The notes under the pieces: model-generated | Told to the model about the DNA's origin: nothing | Seen by the model: only the letters and a program-made list of their open reading frames with translations | Databases searched by the model: none | From: DASWZN01 sp036404435 | Lineage (GTDB): Bacteria > Acidobacteriota > Terriglobia > Bryobacterales > Bryobacteraceae | DNA length: 64,000 nucleotides | Direction of reading: 5' to 3' | NCBI GenBank assembly: GCA_036404435.1 | Contig: DASWZN010000063.1 | Span: 1 to 64,000 of the forward strand | Program-made: the position numbers and the translations under genes | Shown: positions 31,855 to 38,715 of the stretch, in pieces | Numbering within the stretch: position 1 is the first letter of the stretch | Layout of the letters: each line of letters starts with the position of its first letter

Positions 31855-33477
31855 GTGCTGCGCTGGCTTGCACTTCTGCTCGTCCCCATGGCCGCGGCGG
31901 CCGCCGACCGCTGGATCGAGGTCCGCTCGGGGCCTTTCCAGATTGTCACCGACGCGGGCGATCGCGGAGCGCGCGAGACGCTCAACCAGTTCGAACAGGT
32001 GCGCTACCTGCTCGGCAAGGCGCTGGGCGTCGAGGACCTGAAGACGCTCTGGCCGGTGCGAATCGTGATCGGGAAGTCGGTCGCGCCAGCCGTGCCGGTC
32101 TGGACAAGGGACACGTACACCGGCGCCGTCCCGGCCGGCTCCCCGATGCCGCCCGCATGCCTGCGGGAAGTGGTCCGCATCCTGATCGAGTCGAATACGG
32201 GGCGCATGCCCCCGGGGATCGAAAGCGGGCTTGAGGAGTTCTTCTCCACCGCGCAAGCGGTCGGGACCAAGGTGACGCTCGGCGTCCCGCCCGCTGCCGA
32301 TCGGCGCACCGCCGACTGGGCGCGCATCGACCTGCTCCAGACAAACCCGGAATACGCCGGAAGGCTGCACGTCCTGCTCTACAATCTCCAGCACGGCGGC
32401 GACCTCATGCCGGCCATGCGGAACGCCTTCGGCAAGCCGCCCGCCGAAATCGACAAGCAGGCCGCGGCGATGCTGGCCGTGGGCAACTTCCCCACCGTCA
32501 CGGTGGGCGCGCGGGCGCTCGATCCCAAGCGGGACTTCGAGCCCGCGGCGGACGAAGGCCCGCTGGCGTCGATCGCTCTGGCGGACCTCAGCGGGACGTA
32601 CCAGCCCCTGCTCCAGGCGGCGCCCGCCGAGGCCCACGAAGGTCTCGGCCTCCTGGCGCGGCGCGAAAAGCGGACGGCCGACGCGCTCCGCGAGCTTCAA
32701 GCCGCCGTCGAGACCGGTAGCACCAGCGCGCGCGCCTGGCTCGAACATGCACGGCTGCTGACCGACCCCGTCAAGGCCAAGGTCGAGCTCGAGAAGGCCA
32801 CCAAGCTCAATCCCAACTGGGCGGAGCCTTACGCGGCCCTCGCCGCCCTCGAAACCGACGCCGCTCACAAGCTGCAACAGCTCAAAACCGCCGCCTCGCT
32901 CGAACCCAGGAACGCGGCGCGCTGGATCGAGGTCGCAGAGGTCTATCAGAAGCACGACATGTATCCCCAAGCCGCCAAGGCCTGGGCCGCCGCCGAAGAC
33001 AACTCGGTGGACGATGCCGAGCGCGAGCGCATCGGCGAGATACGCCACACCCTGGAGCAGCAGCGCCTCGATTACGAGGCCGCCGAGCGGAAGCGGATCG
33101 AGGACGAGAAGCAGCGCGACCTCGATCGCGTCAAGGCGGCCGCGATGGCCCGAATCCACGCCGCCGAGGAAAGTGCCAACCGCGCCAATTCGGCCGCCAA
33201 GGTGGAGGCGGGCGAGGCGCCTTCCGCCAGGGTGGAAGGCAGCCTGGTTCAGATCGATTGCCTGGGGAGCGTGATGCGACTCGCCATCCGCGACGCCGGC
33301 CAGAAGGAGGCCCGCCTCCTGATCCACGATCCCAAGAGCGTGGTCGTGAGCGGCGGGGAGCTGGCGCTGAAGTGCGGCCCCTTGCGTCCTCCGCGCGCTG
33401 TCTCGATCGACTACCAGCCGAAAGCCGACCCCAAGCTGGGTACGGCGGGCGAGGTGGTTACGGTCACGGTTCCGTGA
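31855..33477 (+). CDS. Secreted TPR-repeat protein
   Basis: 540 residues: signal peptide (LRWLALLLVPMAAAAA), a region that begins DRWIEVRSGPFQIVTDAG and resembles N-termini of DUF1570-type peptidase-like proteins, then TPR repeats at about 255-385 (EAHEGLGLLARREKRTADAL, ARAWLEHARL, AEPYAALAALE, ARWIEVAEVYQ), a long charged coiled coil (about 390-450) and a terminal beta domain. No HExxH is seen. GTG start at 31855. Likely a periplasmic scaffold. The stop overlaps the next gene (GTGA). Confidence 0.8.
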   Translation: MLRWLALLLVPMAAAAADRWIEVRSGPFQIVTDAGDRGARETLNQFEQVRYLLGKALGVEDLKTLWPVRIVIGKSVAPAVPVWTRDTYTGAVPAGSPMPPACLREVVRILIESNTGRMPPGIESGLEEFFSTAQAVGTKVTLGVPPAADRRTADWARIDLLQTNPEYAGRLHVLLYNLQHGGDLMPAMRNAFGKPPAEIDKQAAAMLAVGNFPTVTVGARALDPKRDFEPAADEGPLASIALADLSGTYQPLLQAAPAEAHEGLGLLARREKRTADALRELQAAVETGSTSARAWLEHARLLTDPVKAKVELEKATKLNPNWAEPYAALAALETDAAHKLQQLKTAASLEPRNAARWIEVAEVYQKHDMYPQAAKAWAAAEDNSVDDAERERIGEIRHTLEQQRLDYEAAERKRIEDEKQRDLDRVKAAAMARIHAAEESANRANSAAKVEAGEAPSARVEGSLVQIDCLGSVMRLAIRDAGQKEARLLIHDPKSVVVSGGELALKCGPLRPPRAVSIDYQPKADPKLGTAGEVVTVTVP

Positions 33478-34745
33478 CGGGGAATGCTCATCGCATCATC
33501 GACGGACGCCCGTTTCTGCCAGGGCAGCGGCGAATCGCGTTGCTCTCGGGCCGGTTTCCCGCTCCGCGCGTGTTCCACCTGCTGCGCCAGGCGGCGTGCG
33601 AATTCGATGTCGTCTTGTTCGCCCTCGCCGACGGGGCCGAATGCGAGGCATTGTTGGAGTTCTGCTCGCGGTTCGTGCTGGCCGAAGCGCCGGAAGCTCT
33701 GCGGGAACTCTGGGACCGCCTGCCACGGGAGCTGAATGTGGACGCGCGCCAGGTGGATGGCACGGAGATGGCCGCTTACGGGGGCGACCTTCTGACCGCT
33801 GCGGCGATCGAGCCCACGCCGCGCGCATGGCGGGATTGGCGGCGGCGCGCGATGCTACGGAGATTCCTGCGGGTCGCGACGATCCCGGACGGGGTCGATC
33901 TGGATTCTCATCCCCCGAGCCCCGAACCAGAGGGCCTCCGCGTCTTCCTCGCCCAGGCGGATCGCGGCTGGTTCATCGACCGGGTGTGGCCGGGAGTCAC
34001 GAGGCGTTTCCCGCAGGCGGAACTGGTGTCCTCCTACGAAGAGGCGAATGTGGTGGTGGGGCCGGCGCTGGAAGCCATGGCCATCGAGCGGGCCATCGCC
34101 GCCACGCGCGGCGCGCCGGAAAGCCTGGGGCTGCGGCACAACGTCAGCGCCTGGATCGCCACAGATGCCGCCGCTGGGCTGGCGGAGGGAATCGTGACGC
34201 TGCTGGGCGACCCGGAGCTGCGCCGGCGGCTGGCCCAGGCGGCACGGCGCATCGCGGAGGAGCGCTTCGACTGGAAACAGATCGGCGCGACTGAGCGGGG
34301 CCTGCTGCGCGAGATCGTCGAACGTCCGCCCATCATACGGCCTGCGCGCAAAGAGGACGTTCCCGAGCTGGATCGCATCCAGCGCCTGTCCCCGGAGGCG
34401 GTGCTGTGGGAGGCCTCGGGCTACCTCTCCTACGATTGCCGCGTGGCGGAGTTGCGGGGCCGGGTGGCCGGCTTCGTAGTGTGCCGGAAGCTCTCCGCGG
34501 ACGAGTCCGAGATCCTCAGCCTAGTTGTAGATCCCGAGGTCCGGAGGCGAGGCGTCGGTTCCCGCCTGATGCGCGAGATCTTGGAGCACCGTACCGGCAC
34601 TACTTGGTACCTGGAGGTGCGCGAATCCAACGGGCGCGCCCGTAACCTATACAGAAAGCTAGGGTTTGAGGACATCTCCCTAAGGCCGGCCTACTATCAG
34701 GACACGGGTGAAGCGGCGGTTGTAATGCGCCTGAAACCGTGCTAG
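33474..34745 (+). CDS. Glycosyltransferase-like domain fused to a RimI-type GNAT acetyltransferase
   Basis: 423 residues, starting at GTG 33474 inside the GTGA overlap. Residues 1-285 look like a degenerate GT-B/GT4-type fold (RRIALLSGRFPAPRVFHLLRQ, and ATDAAAGLAEGIVTLLGDPELRRRLAQAARRIAEERFDWKQI, shown here only to mark the region near 220-265). Residues 290-423 form a GNAT domain with the acetyl-CoA signature VVDPEVRRRGVGSRLMREIL and the RimI-like ESNGRARNLYRKLGFE. RimI acetylates the N-terminus of ribosomal protein S18 or other proteins. The fusion is unusual; the acceptor is unknown. Confidence 0.82.
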   Translation: MTGNAHRIIDGRPFLPGQRRIALLSGRFPAPRVFHLLRQAACEFDVVLFALADGAECEALLEFCSRFVLAEAPEALRELWDRLPRELNVDARQVDGTEMAAYGGDLLTAAAIEPTPRAWRDWRRRAMLRRFLRVATIPDGVDLDSHPPSPEPEGLRVFLAQADRGWFIDRVWPGVTRRFPQAELVSSYEEANVVVGPALEAMAIERAIAATRGAPESLGLRHNVSAWIATDAAAGLAEGIVTLLGDPELRRRLAQAARRIAEERFDWKQIGATERGLLREIVERPPIIRPARKEDVPELDRIQRLSPEAVLWEASGYLSYDCRVAELRGRVAGFVVCRKLSADESEILSLVVDPEVRRRGVGSRLMREILEHRTGTTWYLEVRESNGRARNLYRKLGFEDISLRPAYYQDTGEAAVVMRLKPC

Positions 34746-34886
34746 TGTCATATTGCCGGGCATGTAGGTTCCCGGCTGCTAGTACGGCTTTTCATGAAAG
34801 ACGCGTGGAATCCACCCACCGAGCCTACGAATCCATTTCCCAGAGGACTCTGCTTTGGCAACGCCGCCGCAAGGAGGATACCGCCT

Positions 34887-35123
34887 ATGCAATTAACGCC
34901 AGAGGAGTTGAAGGCGCACCTGATGGAAGCCAACGAGGAATTTCGGCGTCTGGCGACTCAGCACTGTGATTACAAGAAACGGCTGGAGGCCTTCGCGGCC
35001 CGGCCCTATCTGACTCCGGAAGAGCAGGTCGAAGAGACCCGGATCAAGAAGGTGAAGCTGAGATTGAAGGACCAGATGCAGGAAATGCTCGAGCAGTACC
35101 GCCATCAGCACCAGATGGCGTAA
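34887..35123 (+). CDS. DUF465 / YdcH-like small protein
   Basis: 78 residues, entirely helical: TPEELKAHLMEANEEF, HCDYKKRLEAF, YLTPEEQVEETRIKKVKLRLKDQM, the pattern of the YdcH (DUF465) family, whose function is unknown. ATG 34887 is fixed by a strong ribosome binding site (AAGGAGG, nine bases upstream). Confidence 0.88.
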   Translation: MQLTPEELKAHLMEANEEFRRLATQHCDYKKRLEAFAARPYLTPEEQVEETRIKKVKLRLKDQMQEMLEQYRHQHQMA

Positions 35124-35233
35124 CTTCGGGTGCGCGAAGTTGGGGTCGCCGGCCCGGCCGGCGGCCCGCTTCAAATCCAGTCGGGTGTGCCCGTCGGCTC
35201 CCAGCCGATGTCCGTCCTCCTCAGGCTCTTCCC

Positions 35234-35650
35234 TCAGGCGGGTCGCGGCCTCGTCCAGTCCTCGATCTTCAGTCCCTTGATCCTGTTGAACGCTTGGTCG
35301 TTTGTGACCAGGATGAAGCCGGACGCCAAGGCCTGTGCGCCGATCATCATGTCGAGGTTCCCCATCACCCGTCCTTCGCGTTCGAGCATCGCGCGGAGTT
35401 GCCCGTACCGTTGGGCCGCCTCCGAATCCAACGGCAGAATCGTCAGCCGCAGCAAGAACTCGTCCACAACCCTCTGTAAGCGCGCCGCTTCAGGCCGCCG
35501 CGCTACTGCATAGCGCAGCTCGCCCTCGGTGACCGTGGAGACTGCGACCTGTGCCATAGGGACTTTTGCCAGCCGGTTACGAACCGCGGGAACGTTCCCC
35601 TTGATGATGTAGCTGGCGATGTTGGTATCCAGCAGATATCGGCTCGCCAT
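35234..35650 (-). CDS. vapC: VapC-type PIN-domain toxin
   Basis: 138 residues, PIN-domain ribonuclease. Acidic active-site residues lie in YLLDTN (Asp8), VTEGELR, NLDMMIGAQAL and VTNDQAF. VapC toxins cleave tRNA or rRNA when free from antitoxin. The ATG overlaps the stop of vapB by one base (TAATG), the usual arrangement. Confidence 0.94.
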   Translation of the reverse strand: MASRYLLDTNIASYIIKGNVPAVRNRLAKVPMAQVAVSTVTEGELRYAVARRPEAARLQRVVDEFLLRLTILPLDSEAAQRYGQLRAMLEREGRVMGNLDMMIGAQALASGFILVTNDQAFNRIKGLKIEDWTRPRPA

Positions 35651-35892
35651 TAGAAGAGATCCCGTTTCTGCGGTCTGTCATCGCCACGCTCGGCCATGTA
35701 GTCCTCCGGCACGCCGGCTTGCTGCGCGAGTTGAAAGAAATCCTCCCAAGATTCCGGCCGCCGCGACAAGATCACGTCTCCCGTCGTGGCGTCTTGCCGG
35801 ATAAAGACCTCACTGCCTTCAAACCGGAAGTCCGCCGGCAGTCGGACCGCCTGACTCCGTCCGTTGCGAAACAGCTTTGCGGTGCGCGGCAT
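35650..35892 (-). CDS. vapB: VapB-type antitoxin, AbrB/SpoVT fold
   Basis: 80 residues. N-terminal AbrB-like DNA-binding domain (TAKLFRNGRSQAVRLPADFRF), then a tail (SWEDFFQLAQQAGVPEDYM) that would wrap round VapC. It neutralises the toxin and represses the operon. GGGAGG precedes the ATG. A palindrome lies 22 bases upstream. Confidence 0.93.
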   Translation of the reverse strand: MPRTAKLFRNGRSQAVRLPADFRFEGSEVFIRQDATTGDVILSRRPESWEDFFQLAQQAGVPEDYMAERGDDRPQKRDLF

Positions 35893-35913
35893 TGCGACCT
35901 CCCTCGCATGGTC

Positions 35914-35927
35914 TATACCGCAGTATA
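35914..35927. promoter_or_regulatory. Probable VapB operator
   Basis: TATAC-CGCA-GTATA, a perfect five-base inverted repeat with a four-base centre located 22 bases upstream of vapB and overlapping AT-rich hexamers that could form the -10 element of the leftward promoter. This is where VapB autoregulation sites normally lie. Confidence 0.55.
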
Positions 35928-36224
35928 TTACAGGCGTGACCGCAATCGTTTAGCGCGGAGCCCGCGGACGTCTAGCGGGGTCCAGCGAGCGCCGGGAGCC
36001 GCCCCTGGCTCAACAAGTTGGCGGCACCCCAAGAAGATTTGCGGACCGTTTGTTCCAGGTGCTGGTATTCTGTTGAGGTTCATGCGCCTTTGTGGAGAAG
36101 AGATGGTGTTTCCTTTTCGGATCCCTCCTGCCCGCCGCGACCTCGCCGGAGAACGAGAAAGCCGTTCGGGAACCGGCGCTTGTACTGGGGATGGCTCGCG
36201 AAGGGTGCGGGTGGTCCGGTCCGG
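35928..36224. other. Non-coding flank upstream of an IS remnant
   Basis: No convincing gene. Frames on both strands are broken or have random composition. It separates the vapBC operator from the IS481-type remnant and is probably part of the same degraded insertion. Confidence 0.4.
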
Positions 36225-36464
36225 TGACATCCTTTACACAGTAGTCCAGCGACATCCTTTACACTTTTCGAGATCCGAGACACTTTCGGAAGAGGGGGTA
36301 CCCGATGCCGTAGAAGGAGCGACGTGCCTTGGAAGAGCGAGTTTGTTGCGGAGTGGCAGCGGCGAGAGGAGTCGTTGGCCGAGATCCGCCGCCGGCATGG
36401 GGTCTCGTGCCGCACCGCCGGACCACGACTACCGGCCCTCGTGGCGACGACTCGCCGACACTGA
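36225..36464 (+). mobile_element. Remnant of an IS481-type insertion sequence
   Basis: Two copies of GACATCCTTTACAC (36226 and 36251) mark a terminal region of the kind found at IS481/IS3-like ends. A truncated transposase start follows: GTG 36324 encodes WKSEFVAEWQRREESLAEIR and then RRHGVSCRTA, the helix-turn-helix N-terminus of IS481 transposases. The frame departs from the family after RTA and stops at 36462. The DDE domain is absent, so the element is dead. Confidence 0.72.
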
Positions 36465-36510
36465 CTTAGCGAGTCCAACAGACTTAGCAAATAGCGGACG
36501 CTGTCTTCGG

Positions 36511-36538
36511 TTGCGTAAGTTTCCAGTCTTGCTATACT
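36511..36538 (+). promoter_or_regulatory. Candidate sigma-70-type promoter for the HEAT-repeat gene
   Basis: TTGCGT at 36511-36516 and TATACT at 36533-36538, spaced 16 bases. Transcription would start near 36545, just ahead of the GGAGG ribosome binding site and ATG 36565. Confidence 0.45.
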
Positions 36539-36564
36539 GTGAAATCGACGAAGCGGAGGCAGAA

Positions 36565-37827
36565 ATGGAGTTCATAGATCTGTTTAGACCTAAGTGGAAA
36601 CACTCCGACCCAGAAGTGCGCCGCGAGGCTGTAAAGAAGCTCACCCGCCAAGCGCTGCTGGCCAAACTTGTCAAGACTGAGAAAAGCGCGTATGTGCGCC
36701 TTCATGCCTTAACCAATCTCACCGACGAGTTTGTGCTGGCTGAAATCAGCAAGACCGACACAGATCCGGAAGTGCGCCAAGCTGCTGTCAAGAAGCTCGT
36801 CGACCAGGCGGTTCTGGTCAGCATAGCTAAGCAAGACAAGAATGAGTATGTACGCGAGGCCGCAATCAAAAAGCTCTCCTTCCCACTATTGATGGACATT
36901 CTTCGGATGGAAACCGACAAGCACAGCCAGTGCTGTGCAATGGAGGCCTTGCATGGAGAAGAAGCCCGCGACGCAGTGCCACTTCTAATCGAGAAACTGA
37001 AGGCTACGACGGAAGTCGTGCATTACGCAGCCAAGGCACTCGGGCATATCGTCTACCCAGATTTAGCGTCTCTACCAGGCGAGGTGCAATTCCGTGTCCT
37101 TGTCGCTACAGCCCATTGTGGTTATTTTACGCCAGGCCAACCAGACGATACTCATAAAGCGGCGGTTAAGATGGGTCGCGCCTTCCTGCCAATACTGGAA
37201 GAGATGATCATTCATAACGATGCGAGAGGCTGGGCAGCTCAAGTGTTGTTAAATGCTCTTCTTTGCTACGAGCTCTTTGAAGAAAGCCCAACGGGGCGGC
37301 TTCGTGATCGGCTGAGAAGGTTGAGCACGGTCGCATTGGCACGCGCCAATGACGTTGGGAATGTGGATCGCGAATACATAATGGAGACCGCCAAGAGAAT
37401 TGTGCAGCGGGCACCGCTCTCGATTTCCGAGTTGATCCAAATCGTCGGAAGCGCTGAAGTTAGTGCAGTGGAAAGGGCACGTGCTTTGCAACAGTGCAGG
37501 TCCGCACAGAACATAGACAAGAAGGCACTTCTCAACGCTCTTTTCCCTCTGGCCAAGAGTTCCGGAAGTCTGCAGATTGAAGCGATCGAGATGATCGGTG
37601 CTCTTGGTCCTGCCGCGTCGTCGGCTCTGCCTGCTTTGAAGGTCGTAGCGAAACAGGCGGGCCGCCCGGTGACCCGCGAGGACTTCAAAGAACAGGAAGC
37701 TTTCCTCGGCGGTCTGCGTGAGAGTGCCTGGGATAGGATCGAGCACGGGGCGCCGGTCGCGCCAGATGTGCTGTCAGCTGCCAATTCTGCAATCGAGAAG
37801 ATCCGGCAGGGCAAAATGACAACATAG
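36565..37827 (+). CDS. HEAT-repeat protein
   Basis: 420 residues built from helical repeats, clearest at the N-terminus: DPEVRREAVKKLTRQALLAKL, EKSAYVRLHALTNL, DPEVRQAAVKKLVDQAVL and EYVREAAIKKL, all typical HEAT/PBS-lyase-type units. It is soluble with no signal peptide and is a likely protein-binding scaffold. ATG 36565 follows GCGGAGG; the frame is open far upstream but that part overlaps vapB antisense and the IS remnant. Codon use is visibly less GC-biased than in its neighbours, which together with the adjacent IS remnant and toxin-antitoxin pair suggests acquisition by transfer. Confidence 0.82.
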   Translation: MEFIDLFRPKWKHSDPEVRREAVKKLTRQALLAKLVKTEKSAYVRLHALTNLTDEFVLAEISKTDTDPEVRQAAVKKLVDQAVLVSIAKQDKNEYVREAAIKKLSFPLLMDILRMETDKHSQCCAMEALHGEEARDAVPLLIEKLKATTEVVHYAAKALGHIVYPDLASLPGEVQFRVLVATAHCGYFTPGQPDDTHKAAVKMGRAFLPILEEMIIHNDARGWAAQVLLNALLCYELFEESPTGRLRDRLRRLSTVALARANDVGNVDREYIMETAKRIVQRAPLSISELIQIVGSAEVSAVERARALQQCRSAQNIDKKALLNALFPLAKSSGSLQIEAIEMIGALGPAASSALPALKVVAKQAGRPVTREDFKEQEAFLGGLRESAWDRIEHGAPVAPDVLSAANSAIEKIRQGKMTT

Positions 37828-37862
37828 CTCGGATCTCACGCGTACGCTTTCAGACAAGACCG

Positions 37863-38195
37863 TCATACCCAGATGTGCGTTCCATCCTCGCATGGAGCAC
37901 AAAGGGCGCGGCGATGGCAGCCACGGTCTGCGTGCATCTCGTAGTCTTCTGAAGAAAGCTCGCTTGAACACTCGCTGCAAGTCAGTGCGATAGGGGACTC
38001 CGCCGTCTTGCTTCTGTTCCCAGTCTTGCTCAGGCGAAGCGCCAGCGCCTGCACGGCGGCGGTGGCCTGCTTCCTGGTGCGCCCGTAGGCCGTTACGCCC
38101 AGCAGCGCCGGAATATCCGCAAGCCAACGCCCGTCCTCCTCACGGAAGTATTCGATGGCCGGGGAGAAGCCGCGTTCCACTGGGGCCTTCGGCAT
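37863..38195 (-). CDS. Orphan HicB-like protein with a Cys-rich C-terminal extension
   Basis: 110 residues. Residues 12-54 fit the HicB antitoxin fold (EYFREEDGRWLADIPALLGV, TAYGRTRKQATAAVQALALR). Instead of a DNA-binding tail it continues into a segment with CSEC, one further Cys and CAPC plus His residues, which could bind zinc. No HicA toxin gene is adjacent. It is either a repurposed HicB or one whose tail was replaced by a frameshift. Confidence 0.68.
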   Translation of the reverse strand: MPKAPVERGFSPAIEYFREEDGRWLADIPALLGVTAYGRTRKQATAAVQALALRLSKTGNRSKTAESPIALTCSECSSELSSEDYEMHADRGCHRRALCAPCEDGTHIWV

Positions 38196-38613
38196 GGTCC
38201 CATGATGCCACGGAACCGGACTCTAGCAAAGGAGCCACCCCACCGGCAGCGATTCCAGTAAGCCGGGGATTGCTTGGTCCCGATTCGCGGCCAGTTGCTG
38301 GCGAAAAGGGTGGAGGGCCCAACCGGGACCCGTTCGAGCACGGCCGGCGCTGGAGCCGCCATCACAGCAACCTAGAAGAAACCCAGTGAATCACGGGGTT
38401 TCGTGAATATGTTTGCAAGCACCGGCCCCACCGAGGCTGTGCAGGAGAGTCACGCCCCGTCCAAACTTCTTTTCCCAAGTCCTCCCACCGCTTGCACGCT
38501 TCTGTCCCCTCCCAATCCACCCCCCGCGCGCTAAACTCCCCTCGAAGACGAACTCCGCATGAAGCCCAATCGAGGCCACCAGTCGCAGCCGGACAAGGAA
38601 CCGCCCCCCGCGC
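38196..38613. other. Non-coding region upstream of ileS
   Basis: About 400 bases with no supported gene; the frames that cross it lack protein-like composition. It separates the orphan hicB from the ileS promoter. I recognise no T-box or other riboswitch. Confidence 0.5.
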
Positions 38614-38673
38614 AACGAACCCAAAAACGAACCCAAGCCGCGTTGAAACCAAAGGCCCTATTGGGTTCGTTTT
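38614..38673. promoter_or_regulatory. Three AACGAACCCA sites upstream of ileS, one inverted
   Basis: AACGAACCCA occurs at 38614-38623 and 38626-38635, and its reverse complement at 38662-38671. The last two extend to a 13-base inverted repeat (38624-38636 / 38661-38673) with a 24-base loop. The right arm overlaps the candidate -35 element. It may be an operator for ileS or a terminator-like hairpin for upstream transcription. Confidence 0.5.
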
Positions 38674-38702
38674 GTCAACCTCCCGCCTCGACCCCCTATA
38701 AT
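38672..38702 (+). promoter_or_regulatory. Candidate ileS promoter with consensus -10
   Basis: TATAAT at 38697-38702 is a perfect -10. TTGTCA at 38672-38677 is the best -35, spaced 19 bases. Transcription from here would begin near 38709, which excludes ATG 38701 as start and favours ATG 38716 on a nearly leaderless mRNA. Confidence 0.6.
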
Positions 38703-38715
38703 GGTACTTTCCCAA

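Noticed and set aside
31612..33327. 571-codon minus-strand frame opposite the TPR protein
   Set aside because: Antisense shadow; the plus strand has signal peptide and TPR repeats.
34755..34776. GCCGGG...CCCGGC hairpin after the GNAT fusion gene
   Set aside because: Six-base stem with a ten-base loop and no T-run; too weak to call a terminator.
35719..36564. Upstream extension of the HEAT-repeat gene frame to 35719
   Set aside because: It runs antisense to vapB and across the IS remnant; a ribosome binding site and promoter support ATG 36565.
38196..38700. T-box or other riboswitch before ileS
   Set aside because: No T-box sequence or specifier-loop pattern was found; only the AACGAACCCA repeats stand out.
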